From positions 640,001-704,000 of the forward strand of contig BRXU01000022.1 in assembly GCA_030267565.1 (NCBI GenBank): 64,000 nt of DNA, read 5' to 3'. The DNA comes from Pleodorina starrii (Eukaryota; Chlorophyta; Chlorophyceae; Chlamydomonadales; Volvocaceae). Under the pieces are notes generated by a model. The model was given only the letters and a program-made list of their open reading frames with translations, was not told where the DNA came from and did no database searches. A program made the position numbers and the translations under genes. The stretch's first letter is position 1, and each line of letters opens with the position of its first letter. This document shows positions 24,879 to 36,500 of this stretch, one piece after another.

Positions 24879-27800
24879 CTACAACAACAACCAAAACGCA
24901 ACAACCAAAAGGCAACAACCAGAACAGCAACAAGAACAGAAACATCTCCCTCCCAGGCCCTCCCAGGCCCTCTCAACAACCCCTGTCTCCCTTGCGGCTG
25001 GTCTTCCCTTACTGCTCACCCCTCCCCCATCCCTCACCCATCCCCATACACATACCCCCACCCACCCACGTCCCCCCCCTCCCTCCTCCCCTCCCCCCCC
25101 TTACCTCGTGGAACTCCCCGTCCTGTTGGTGCTGCCCCAGGAACTCCCTCGCCTTGACCTGAGCCTCCTCCCACCTCTCCCCGTCCAGCAGCACCCGCAC
25201 CAGCAGCAGCTTGGCCTCACGGTTGCCAGGCTCCAGAACCAGTACGGCACCGCAGTCGGAGGCGGCCTGCTCGAAGCGCCGCAGCGCGGCGCGGGACTTG
25301 CACAGACCCAGCCACAGGGCCTCATTGCCGCGACGGTGATCGGGGTCCACCTGGCGGGTCAGATACGGGGTGGGGGTGTGTGTGTGGGGTAAGGGAGGGG
25401 GAAAGGGTGGTGGGGAGAGGTGGGCAAGGCGGGGGCGAGGGGGGAAGGGAGAGCGGAAAGGGGTGGTGGGGAGGTGTGTGTGTGTGTGTGTGGTCGGTGC
25501 CCGAGATCCACCTGGAGATGAAGAAGGGGGGTGTGTGGGGTAAGGGATGAGGAGGCCGGGGGAATGGTTGCTTACTTCGTCAGTTCGGTCGTCACCTGGT
25601 GATACGGGGTGAGGTGGCGGGAGGGGGGCGGGGGGGAAAGGGTGGGAGAGGTGGGCAAGGCGAGGGCGAGGGGGTAAGGCAGCCGAGACAGCCACACCCC
25701 AGAGGGGGGGGGGCGGGGCGGACACCGACTGAGGTGTCCGTAGAAGCGCGTACAAAGGGCACACGGAACTCCTTGTAAGGCAGGGCTCACCTTTACCCCC
25801 TCCCCCCCGTGCCCCTCCCTTCCCCTTCCCCTCCCTCCATCCCTCCCCCCCGTGGCCCTCCCTCCCCCCCCCGGGGCCCGCCCTCCCCCCCCCGTGGCCC
25901 CCCCCCCCGTGGCCCTCCCCCCCCCGTGGCCCTCCCTCCCCCCGTGGCCCTCCCCCGCTCCCTCCCCTCCCTCCCCGCTCACGTGCAGCGCCTCAATAAA
26001 GTTCTTCTCCGCCTCGGGCCAGTCCTGAGCCTCAAGAGCCCGCTGGGCCCGACTGCGCTTCCGGTCGTAGTCCTTCACCTGGGGGGGGGGGGCGGGAGGG
26101 GGTGTGTGTCTGTGTATCTGTCTGTCTGTCTAAGGTGATGGTGATGGTGGTGCGATTGAGCCTCAGTTCCGGGGGGTGGTGGTGGTGTAAAGAGACAAAA
26201 CCCGTGTGTGGGTGGGGGCGGGCGGAGGCCCGGTTGGGTAGGGCAGGGTAGGGCGCAAGGGCCCTCAGCGCGAGAGAGGCGGTCGCAACGGTGTGGACAA
26301 GCTCCCTCACCCCCGGTTCCACCCCCCCCCTCCATGAGCCCCGCGTCACCACCCGCCACCCCTTACCCGCCACTCCTTCCCCACCCCCCAATGAGGCCCC
26401 CAAACCCCGCCCAACCCCACCCCCACAAGCCCCCCACACGCACCTTGTTGAATTCCTTGCGGGCGGTTGGGTGGTCGGGGTCGTACTTGAGGGCCTCGCC
26501 GAAGTGGCGCTTGGCCATGTCGTGATCCGCCTGCCCGGGCAACGTGTCAGTCACAAACAGGGTGTCACGTGTCAAGTCTCAAGTGTCGTACCCAGTGTCG
26601 TGTCCATGTCTCACGTTGTGCAGTGTCGCATTGTTGTTAGTAATGTCCACAATATATGGTGTCACGTGACGTCTGACGCGTCGTGTCATGTGGTAGTGGT
26701 AGTGGTGGGCAGCAGGCACCGACCCATGGGTCATTTGGGGGGGGGGGCGGGAAAGGCGCGTCAGGTCAGGTCAGGGAGGGAGTCCCTCCCTACCTGAACA
26801 GGCTGGCTGCCAGGCTGCCAGGCTGCCAGAGGAAGGGTCGGGAAAAGGGAGGAGGGGCAGTGGAAAGCGAGGTCGAAGAGGCGCAGCAAGCCGCGGGCGG
26901 TAGTGGTGGTTGGGGGGGGAGGGGAGAATTAGGCACGTGCCGTGCCCTGTGCCGAGCAAAGCACTCCGCAACCACGGTACCTCTACCCACCCACCAGGTA
27001 AAAGTACGCCCGGCCGCGCAGCACCAGCGCATCCAACTGTCGGTCGTCCGCCTTGACGATGCGGCCGGTAATCGCAACCACCTGGCGGTTGTGGCGGTTA
27101 CGACGGTTGCGGCGGTTAGCGGTAAAATCGGGGATGGGTGCACATGCTGGGAGCGCAAGGGAAGGCACCGCGGACCAAGGACGCTGGCAGGGGGGTAAAA
27201 AAGAAGATACCGCAGCCGAGGGACGGAGACGGCGTTAGCGAGCGGACGGGGGGGTGTCATCATGTCATCGTGCCGTGCATCGACGCTTGGGCGGCGCGCA
27301 GAGCCAAGAGCTCAAAAGGGACCGCACCGCCGTCCCTTTGCTTTCCTCCCCGCTCTCTCCCCTCCCCTCGCTTCCCCTCCCCATTTTTCACGGCACATCT
27401 GGGGGCTTCATCACACCCATCGAGGGGTGCAACCACTGAGGCACGAGGCTTGCATGTGTCGCGCACGTCCCTATCTTACCGTACCTGCTCGTACTCGGCG
27501 GCCGCGAACAGCATCTGCGTCTCCAGGACTTGCGCCTGCGCGGCGTGAGCGACGGGAGGGGACGAGGGGGCTTCACTAAAACATCATTCATAAAGACAAA
27601 AAGGCGAACAAGATGCGAAATCAACCCACGAAAGGCGCCGCGGCCCGACCCCAACCCCGGCCCGGCCCCAACCCCAACCCCGGCCCGACCCCAACCCCGG
27701 CCCGGCCCCAACCCCCTCCCCTCCCCTCCCCTCCCCCGCCCTGCCAAGCGAAACCCACCCCCTTCTGGTATTCCCATCGACTCCTCCCCCTCCCCCTCCC

Positions 27801-29012
27801 CCTCCTCCTATTATTATACCACGCTTGTCAGCTTCTCAGCTTGCCTCTTTTGGACAACCAAACCCTACCTCCCCCTCCCCCTCCCCCTCCCCATCCCTCT
27901 CCTCCCTGACCTCAACCCGCCCTTGCCTTAACGCAATCGGGCGAGTCCTCATACAGCGACTCCAGGGTGGGTCGGATGCGCTCCAGGTCCCGCGCCGCCG
28001 CCACCGCCGCGTTCTCCTCGCCTCCGCCTCCTCCTCCTCCTCCTCCTCGCGCCTCGGCCGCCGCCGCCGCGTCGTCCGCCGCCCGCTGCACCGCCACCAG
28101 CTTGGATCCGGCGGACCGGGTGCGATGCAGCTACGGCAGCCGGGAAGCCACCGGAAAGGCGAGGACAGGACAGGACAGGCGAGGACAGGAAAGGCGAGGT
28201 CAGGACAGGTGAGGAGAGGCGACCGGAAAGCGAGGGGGGCATGGCGGGCACCGCGGGGCAATTGGGGGCATAATGGAACAGTCCTCAGTGGACATTCAAC
28301 GCAGCCGCCGCCGGCGCCGGCGTCGCACCCGGACAGTTGAGCCCGACAGGGCAGCCCCCCGCGCGCATCATACCACACCAACCGCACCAACCGCACAGCC
28401 GCGCCCCGTGCGTGCGTGACCCCCGCACACCCGGCCGGGCGCATCGCCACCGCCGCCGCATCGCACCCCCCGCCCCCGCCACCCGCTCCCCCTCCCCCTG
28501 CGCACCTCCTGCTCCGCCGCCTTCTGCCCGGGCTTCAGTTCCAACACGGCGGAGAAGTCGCGCTCAGCGGCCTCGAAGCTGCGAAGAACCCGACACGAGC
28601 GGTTTACGGGGGTGGGTTAACGGGGCTTCACGGGGGCGGGCTGGGTTGGGCTGGGTTGGGTTGGGTTGGGTTGGGTGAAGGATAAAGATAAAGAAGAAAC
28701 TGGGTTTTGGTAGGGCCCCCTCCGCTCCTGCCTTCCTCCCTCCATTTCCCTTCCACACCCCCCCTCCCTCCCTCCCTCCCTCCGTCGGTGCTCCGGCTTC
28801 AATCCATCCGGCTGACAGCCCGACCGACACGCGCCCCTCACCCCCCCCCTTATCCCCTTTACCCCTTATCCCTAGCCCCCCCTTCTCCCCAGCCCCCCCC
28901 CCCGAGGTCCTACTTGCACATCTGCCGCTGGAGCTTCCCCCGGTTGAGATAGCCCTGCACGGCGGTCGGGGGGCAGGCGGGCATCGCAGGTGGTGGGCGT
29001 GGGGGTGATGGT

Positions 29013-29062
<50 letters not shown>

Positions 29063-30119
29063 CGCACAGCTCGCCGCCAACGTCGGCGGCAGCAGAGGTC
29101 CACACAGTCGGTGGAGGCAGCCGGCTGAGGCCCGCGGAGGCCACCCGTCGCGGCGGAGACCACCACCCGTCGTAAATCGTGACTCGTGCGGTGCGGTGCG
29201 GGCTCGCCTCACCCGCCGTCGACGGCCCCGGCGCCAGGCGGGGCAGGACCGCCGGCCACTCTGCGGCCTCGCCTGGGGGCCACCGCCTGCAGCCCAGCCG
29301 CCCCTTCCCATACCTTGACTCTTGCAGCGGCCTCCCGCCGCCGAACCGGGGGGCTCTTCCCCCGTGGCCCCCTGCCAGCCCCCTGTCGCACCGCACCCGT
29401 TACCCCCCCCTCATACACACACACACCAACCCACGACGGCGGCTCTCCTGCTGCTGAGGCTCCGACCCCCTGCACCACCGGCCGCCGGATTCCATTCCGC
29501 CTGCACCCCCATCTTCCTTCTCGCACCCTTCCATCCCCGAGGGCGGCGCTCGCATTTCCCAACCCCTCTTCCCCCTTGTGTGAGCCCAGCCCAACCCACC
29601 TGGATGAATTTGCTGTCCAGCTCCACCGCTTTGTTCAGATCGCGCAGCGCCTGAGAGAGGCTGCGCAGGCTGATGTAGGCGGCAGCGCGTTTGGTGTACA
29701 GGAGCGGCACGGTTGACTGCAAGTCTGCGGTTGTGTTGCGGTTGTGTGTCGTGCATGGTGATGGGGGGGAGGAAAGGGAATTTTAGGTCGTAGGGGGGAA
29801 CAGGCGATGTGCGCGGAGGGCGAAGCGGGTTGCGTGAGGAGTGCAGGTGGCCGGCCCCTCACCGATGGCCGATGTGTAGTGCCGCACCGCGCTGCTGAAT
29901 TCGGAGTTCGCGAACGCCATGTCGCCGAGCTTGAGCAGCTGGGAGACATCGGCTAGGGCTGACCAGGGTTCTGCGGCGTGGGGTATCAGTCAGTCCGGAT
30001 TCAGTTGGGAGTCTGGAATCAGCGGGAAGCGCCCAGGCGACGGCCTTGCCGCATGCCTTACTTTGTGCAAGACCTAACAAGAAAAGTATCAGCCCAAGTG
30101 CTCTGCGCTGGGATAGCAT
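21639..30119 (-). CDS. P58IPK: ER-lumenal TPR/J-domain co-chaperone, P58IPK/DNAJC3 family (14 exons, 502 aa)
   Basis: Exons in transcript order: 30119-30062, 29970-29863, 29724-29600, 28954-28914, 28578-28506, 28130-27927, 27535-27485, 27081-26995, 26530-26444, 26078-25983, 25350-25105, 24486-24424, 24074-23997, 21830-21639. The sum is 1509 nt in one frame; 502 aa is about the length of animal DNAJC3. A hydrophobic signal peptide (residues 1-19, ALGLILFLLGL) is followed by tandem TPR helices (about 25-390, for example LLKLGDMAFANSEFSSAVRH and HFGEALKYDPDHPTARKEF). The C-terminal J domain starts at KRKDYYKIL, with HPD at 436-438 on the conserved LAKKYHPDK helix, and ends in the family-typical Gly/Phe tail GMQFTFRFG. 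In this family the TPRs bind unfolded clients and the J domain stimulates BiP ATPase in the ER. No KDEL is present. The intron after exon 6 appears to use a GC donor (AAG|GCAAGG). The last intron (2.2 kb) holds the array described separately. Head-to-head with GLG1. Confidence 0.95.
22222..24012 (-). repeat. About 45-copy minisatellite made of the J-domain exon end plus its 5' splice site
   Basis: Each unit of about 38-46 bp, read on the minus strand, has AAGTACCACCCGGA(C/T)AAG (codons K-Y-H-P-D-K of the J domain), then the donor GTGACA, GTAACA or GTCACA, a run of 6-14 G, and TCGAG. The real exon end (23997-24012) is the first unit in transcript order; I counted 44 further copies in the intron. 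The 11 copies nearest the exon carry GATAAG like the exon; copies farther away almost all carry GACAAG. Gly/Arg/Pro and Cys/Pro reading frames over the array are artefacts of the repeat. Confidence 0.95.
24846..24880. repeat. (CAA)n microsatellite in a P58IPK intron
   Basis: About 11 CAA units inside the intron between exons 25350-25105 and 24486-24424. The same introns also carry C-runs and short direct repeats, but no gene. Confidence 0.85.
29013..29060. repeat. (GT)n microsatellite in a P58IPK intron
   Basis: About 23 GT units just upstream, in transcript order, of exon 28954-28914. On the transcribed strand this is a CA repeat lying roughly 60-100 nt before the 3' splice site. Confidence 0.9.
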
Positions 30120-30506
30120 GTTGTCCAGTGGAGAGTGCCCCACGGGCACGTTCACCAAAGGGACACGGTTCTCCTAGCAGGCGGAGAAATAGAAGTCAGC
30201 GTTGCGTTAGGCAATGCGTGTGCGTGATGATCTGTCTACACGGAAGAGTTTGGAGGGTACACGTCGCAAGTCGTACGAGAAACAACGAAAACAGAGTTCA
30301 ACGGGCATTTCGCCGAGCATCCTTTCTTCCACTACTAAACCTCTCAAAAGAAGCGATCAAACCGAAATTCTATCTGTGATCACAAAATGATGCGTCCGTG
30401 AGCCCGCTTGAATTTCAGCTGTTGCGTCTTTATAGTATTCACACGGCGAAGGGTTCGCCAAGACTACCTATGGTGATCAAACTATAAATAGAAGAGAATA
30501 CACAGC
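30120..30506. promoter_or_regulatory. Divergent promoter region between P58IPK and GLG1
   Basis: 387 bp separate the two start codons. GC content is lower than in the genes. CTATAAAG on the minus strand (around 30427-30434) is placed so that transcription could begin well upstream of the P58IPK start. TATAAATA on the plus strand (30483-30490) lies only about 20 bp before the GLG1 ATG, too close for a conventional TATA box. ACGT-core motifs (for example near 30262) are present, but I see no perfect ER-stress element. Confidence 0.5.
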
Positions 30507-33500
30507 ATGGCAAATCGGAATGTATGGGGCCTCCTGTGCCTGGTTGCAGTTTGCAGCTGGGGTGCAGTTGGAGCCAGTCCGTTCGGCGCGGGGCTGGGCG
30601 ACAGCATCGCGCGGCGTCAGCGATCGCTTCTAGCAGCCGCTGCGGATGAGGTGTCGTCGCCCGACGTGGCACTCAACGGCGCCTGCGCGGCGGACATCGT
30701 GCAGCATTGCAAGCACCTGTTGACCGAGGTAAGCGTCCTCCAAGCCCCCGTCGTCCCCACAGACGACAAACTGCATCGGGCGCGCGTGCCGACGATCAAA
30801 CTGGGCCGTGCAGGAAGTCAAGGTAGCGGGCAAGGCCCAGGCCAGCGGCGGGCAGGCAGCGGCAGCAGCAACTGGAGCCGCAGCCAAAGCGGCCGACACA
30901 GCCGCCAGCGCGGGGCAGCAAGCCGGTGGCGGCGCCGCTGCCCAGCGCACCGCCGCAGCAGCGAACGCTGACGGCGCCGCTGCCCAGGGTACCGCCGCCG
31001 CGGCAACCACAAGCGGCGGCGCCGCTGCCCAGGCAGCCGAAGCAAACACCGGCGGCGCCGCTGCCCAGGCAACCGAAGCAAACACCGCTGGCGGCGCCGC
31101 TGCCCAGGGCACCGCCGCCGCGGCAACCACAAGCGGCGGCGCCGCTGCCCAGGCAGCCGAAGCAAACACCGGCGGCGCCGCTGCCAAGGCAACCGAAGCA
31201 ACCACCGCTGGCGGCGCCGCTGCCAAGGGCACCGCCGCCGCGGCAACCACAAGCGGCGGCGCCGCTGCCCAGGCAGCCGAAGCAAACACCGGCGGCGCCG
31301 TTGCCCAGGCAACCGAAGCAAACACCGCTGGCGGCGCCGCTGCCCAGGGCACCGCCGCCGCGGCAACCACAAGCGGCGGCGCCGCTGCCCAGGCAGCCGA
31401 AGCAAACACCGCTGGCGGCGCCGCTGCTCAGGGCACCGCCGCTGCAGCAACCACCAGCGGCGCCGCTGCCCAGACAGCCGAAGCAACCACAAGCGGCGGC
31501 GCCGCTGCCCAGGGCACCGCCGCCTCGGCAACCACCAGCGGCGCCGCTGCCCAGGCAGCCGAAGCAACCACCGGTGACGCCACCGCCCAGGGTGCCGCCG
31601 CCGCGGCAACCACCGCTGGCGGGGCCGCTGCCAAGGCGGCGGAACCAAAGCAGGTGGCAGCAGCTGGAGCGGCTGATGCAGCGGCCTCGGGCGGAGGCGC
31701 CGCCAAAGCCGCCGCAGGCGGCTCCGCCGCCGCCGGGGCGGCGGCCTCCGCCGCCGGCACGGCGGCCAGCGATGCGGGCGCTGCAGCAGCCACGCAACAG
31801 CAACAGCAGCAGCAGGAGCTGGGCAAAAAGCAGCAGGAGGTGGGCGAAAAGCAGCAGGAGGTGGGCGAAAAGCAGCAGCTTCAGCGGCGGCGACGACACC
31901 TGTTGGCGGCGGAGGTGGACGTGGCGGCAGTGCCGGTACAGGCGGGTGGCGGCGCGGCGGCGGTGGCGGCGGAGTTGATCGCGGCGGCGGCCCACAAGGA
32001 CGACTTGGCAGCGGCGCTGCAGCAGCTGGGGCTGCGCAGCGGGCTCAGCGCCAGGGCGATGGCGACGGCGGCGGCGCCCATTGCCAGGTGGGTGGGTGGG
32101 CGGGCGGCTGGGGGCGGGATGCAGGGAGCGGGATGCAAGGAGTGGGTGGGCGGGCGGGTGGCTGGGTGGGCGGGATGCAGGGAGTGGGTGGGTGGGTGGG
32201 TGGGTGGCTGGGTGGACGGGATGCAGGGACTGGGCGGGTGGCTGGGTGGGCGGGATGCAAGGAGTGGGTGGGTGGGTGGGTGGGCGGCCGGGTGGACGGG
32301 ATGCAGGGAGTGGGTGGGTGGCTGGCTGGCTGGGTGGACGGGATGCAGGGACTGGGCGGGTGGGTGGCCGCGAGGGCGGGTTGCAGAGAGTGGGTGGGTG
32401 GCTGGGCGGTGAGGTGAAGGTGGATTGTAGGGAGTGGGTGGGTGGTAACTGGTAAGGCTGGGTGGATGCGTGGGTGGCTGGGCGGTGGGGCTAGGTGGTG
32501 AGTGCACTGGGCTGTGTAGGCCGGTGGCCCAGGTGGGTGGGTGGGTGAGTGGGTGGGTGGGTGGATGAGGGCCGTCTTGGCGATGTCGATGGATGTCCGC
32601 ACGCGTTCCCATGTGGGTGGTGTGGAGCGGAGCCGGTGTGGGTGGGCGGGCGATGCGGGTGGGTGGGTGGGCTGGGTGGTGTCGGGACGTGCTGCGCCGG
32701 TGCCAGACGGCCATTTTGACGGGCGGGCAGTGCCTGGCGGTGGTGGGTATGTGGGTGGGTCACGACCGCCTCAGTACTGGGCACGCCGCCGCCGCCGCCT
32801 GCGGCCCGTTGGCGTAACGAGGCGGCAGCCCCGGATACCGCGGCGGGGCCGCGGCGGCGGCGCTGATGGCGCGTAATCGCGACGGCGGCGGCGGGTGCGG
32901 GCGCGGGTGCGGGCCGCATCATGAGCTGTGATCGGCGGTGATCTTCGCCCTGGGGGGCCCCGCCTTGTTGGCGACGACGATGGGAGGCCTCTTGGGGGCC
33001 GGCACCGGGACAGCGGGACAGCGGGACAGCTGAGCCGCCCGGGCCGTCCGGGACGAGTGTCACACCCCGTCCGCCCAACACCCCGTCCGCTGTCATGCCG
33101 CGCCGCGCCTCGCCTCGGCTTCCGCTCCGCTGACACACACACGCACACACACACATAAGCACACACATTCCGGCGCCGCCCCGCCCTCGGCCATCCCCCG
33201 GTGTGTGGGTGGGGTGGGGCCTGGGTCGATGTGGTCGATGTCGCAGGTGCCTGCTGGGTGCAATGCACGCCGCGGAGATGTCCATCAACCCGCACATCCC
33301 CCATGTGGCGGACGAGTGCAAGGCGGAGGTGCGTACGTGCGGGGGAGAGAGGGTGTGTGTGTGTGGGGGGGGGGGTTACCCACGTGTAGGCCGGAGCGGC
33401 GTATAGCCGGTTACCGTTGGCGGGCTCCGGCCTATACGTGGATAGCTCCCCTCCCCCGGGGGGGGGGTAGGTGCTGTAAGGGAGGGAGGGGGGGAAGGTC

Positions 33501-36500
33501 TGGGGGCGGGGCAGCTGGCTCTCTCGCGGTGGGACCAGGGCGGGGCGGCGGAGGGGACTGCAAGGGCCACATGCGGGACGTGGCGGCGGAGGGAAGCGGA
33601 TGGGTGTGGGCGGGTGGGTGGGTGGGTGGGGTCCAAGGGCGCCGCCCCCCGCCCCCATCCCTGAAGGATCGTGCCACTGCCACTGCCACTGGGGGTGTGT
33701 GTTGCCGCTGGGGAGGGTGCGGCGCGGTCACCAGCAGCCCCTGTGGCCAGGAGGACATTCAAGGAAGGGCCACCAACGCTCCTCCACCCAATCCTCCCTC
33801 CCTCTGCCGCCGCCCTGCCTCTTCTCCCCCCCACCCACCCCCACCCCTACCCCCTTCCATGCCACGCATCTCACCCCTCCACCCCCGCCTTCCTCCCCCG
33901 TGCCCTTCCCCCTCCGCCCCCGCCCCCGCCCCCGCCCCCGCCCCCGCCCCCGGCCCCCCCCAGGTCCGCTCCGTGCTCATCCGTCGCGCCAGTGATGTGC
34001 GCTACGACCCGCCGCTCCTGGCTGCCTGCTCCCACGACATTGTGGCGCGGTGCGGGGAGGTGGGGACCGACACGGCGGCGGTGCTCAGGTGGGTAAAAAG
34101 AAGATACCGCAGGTGCTCAAGTGGGGGGGAGGGAGGAGGGGTAAGAAAGCCGATACCGCAGCGGAGGGACGTAGGCGACCGAGAACCCATTAGCGGGGGG
34201 GTTGAAGGCACCCGGGAACAGCGGCTGGGGATGGAGGGAGGAAGGTTTCCACCACTGCCGCCGCCGCTGCCGCACCTTTACCCCTCTTCCCCCCCCCTGC
34301 CGCCCCCCCCCACGCGCCCCCCCCCACGCCCCCCCCCTCAGGTGCCTCAAAGCCTCCAAGCCGGATCTGTTGCCTCAGTGCCGCTCCGCCGTCACCTCCC
34401 GTCAGGCGGCCGCCGCTGAGGACCTGGCGCTGGACCCCGACCTGCAGGCCAGCTGCGGGGCGGAGAGGGACAAGCTGTGCGCGGAGGCGGGGTGGGTGGG
34501 TCGGTGGGAGGGTGTGTGTGGGTGTGTGGGGGGGTGTGTGGGGGGGAGGTGATCGGGGGGGTTGTGGAAAGCAGACCAAAGCAGTCGGGTTAGCAGTCCA
34601 AAGGGCCAACCCGGCGGACTGGCAGGTGTGCTCGGGGGGATGAAAAGGCGTGGAGGAAAGGGGCCTGGGGGCGCAGACGAGAGGGGTGGGGGAGAATGGT
34701 GGCGGGATGTGGGGGTGGGGTGTGGGGTGGAGGGGATGGGGACTGTGGACGTGTGTGGGGGGGAGGGGCGGAGGGTGCGTGCTGCGTCTGCAGGGGTGGA
34801 GGTGCCGGGGCGGGGCGGGGCGGGGCGGCTGAGCAGCGACAGGTTCTTGGCAGGATGGGAGGGAGGGCCCTCTCCGGCCCCGCGCACTGCCGACCGGCTC
34901 CTCCCGCGCCGCGCCGTGCCGCGCCGGCTTCCTCCCCAGCCTCCCACCACCCCCACCACCTCCTCCTCCTCCTCCTCCACCCATTGTACCCACCATCCCA
35001 GGTGGGGCGAGGGCGCCGCCCAGGCCTGCCTGCTGGGCCACCTGAGGGGCTCCCTGCCGCAGGTCTTTTCGCAGCTCACATTCACCACTGCGGGGACTGG
35101 TGCTGGGACCGGGACCGGCGCCGGGACGGGGAGTGGGAGTGGCAGGGGCGCTGCGGCTGTGGAGCTGAGCTCCAACTGCTCGGCTGCGCTGGTGCGGCGA
35201 CTGATCGAGGAGGGCGAGGACATTCGGTTCAACTACAGGTGCAGTCTGGCGTGGGGAGAGCAGTGGGGGAGTGGGGCGTTGTGGTGGTGGTGGTGGTGGT
35301 GGTGGTGGTGCTGTCGTCGTCGTTGCTGCCCTGGGGGGCGAGGAATTGTGGGGGGACCCCCTTTCCGCATCCCCCACACGGCCGCGGGGGGCTCGGATGG
35401 GCGATGGGGGATGGGAGGACCCGCCCTTGCGTGCGCGCACCCCCAACCCAACCCCATCCCTTCCGCGTTGGCACCTACTTTACTTTCCCTGCGTCGTCGT
35501 CCCCCTGCATCGCCTCTAAGAGGTAGTCGCCTCATTGCTTAGGTCCCTTCATTTGCACCAGGCATCCAGCAGACCAGACACCCCGCAACGAGCGGCGTCG
35601 CAACCCAGCCTGCGCTATCGTTCTTACCAACCCCCCTACTCCCCCTCCCTCCCCCCATCGGGTTGTTTTGTGCCCCCCTCCCTCCCAACGCCTCGGCGGC
35701 ACGGCCCCCAGGCTGTCCGCCGCCTGTGCGGGTGACAAGCAGGTGCTGTGTCGGGATGTGCGGCCGGGGGGTGCGGCGGTGCTGAGGTGCCTGGAGGGAC
35801 ACCTGGACAGCCCCGACATGAGCGGTGAGGGGGGAGGGGGAGGAAGGGGGAGGAGGGGCAGGGGGGGCTGGGCAACTGGACAGCCGCGACAACGAGCGGT
35901 GAGGGGGGAGGGGAGGAAGGGGAGGAGGGGCAGGGGGGGCTGGGCAACTGGACAGCCGCGACAACGAGCGGTGAGGGGGGAGGGGAGGAAGGAGAGGAGG
36001 GGCAGGGGGGGCGGAGGTGTGTGGGGGGGGGGCAGGGGGGAGTGGACAGCCGCGACAACGAGCGGTGAGCGGTGAAGGGGGGGTAGGGGTGGCAGGTCGG
36101 TCTTTCTCGGCAGGTCGGTTTGCTTTGCTCACAGCTCACTTGCTGATGATGAAGACGGGGAGGGGGGGAAAGGCAGGCGGCGGACCGCTGTTGGACGGGG
36201 GGTTACCGCGGGGGCCGGCGTGGGCGCGGGGATGGCCGCGTGCTGCCTGTTTCGGGGGGGGCGGTGGAGAGCCGCTCCGCCCGCTTGGCCGCTCCGGGGC
36301 GCTGCCGAGGGGATGGAGGAGGGGACCGGAGACGAGGGGGAGGCCCCGCATCGCTCCTCCCCCCTTCCCCCTCCGCACCCCCCTCCCCCCCCCTCCCTGT
36401 CCATTCGCTGAACTCATCTCCTCTCGTTGGGTTCCTCCGCTGCCCTTCTCGTCTCGATTGCCCCTCCTCCGCCAACCCCCTCTCCCCCCCACCCCCCACC

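Noticed and set aside
30483..30490. TATAAATA as the GLG1 TATA box
   Set aside because: It lies about 20 bp before the ATG that begins a clear signal peptide; a standard initiation distance would place the start of transcription at or after the ATG.
30796..31995. 399-aa antisense frame rich in Gly/Ala/Cys opposite GLG1 exon 2
   Set aside because: Antisense shadow of a GC-rich 120-bp in-frame repeat; the sense frame joins the neighbouring exons in phase.
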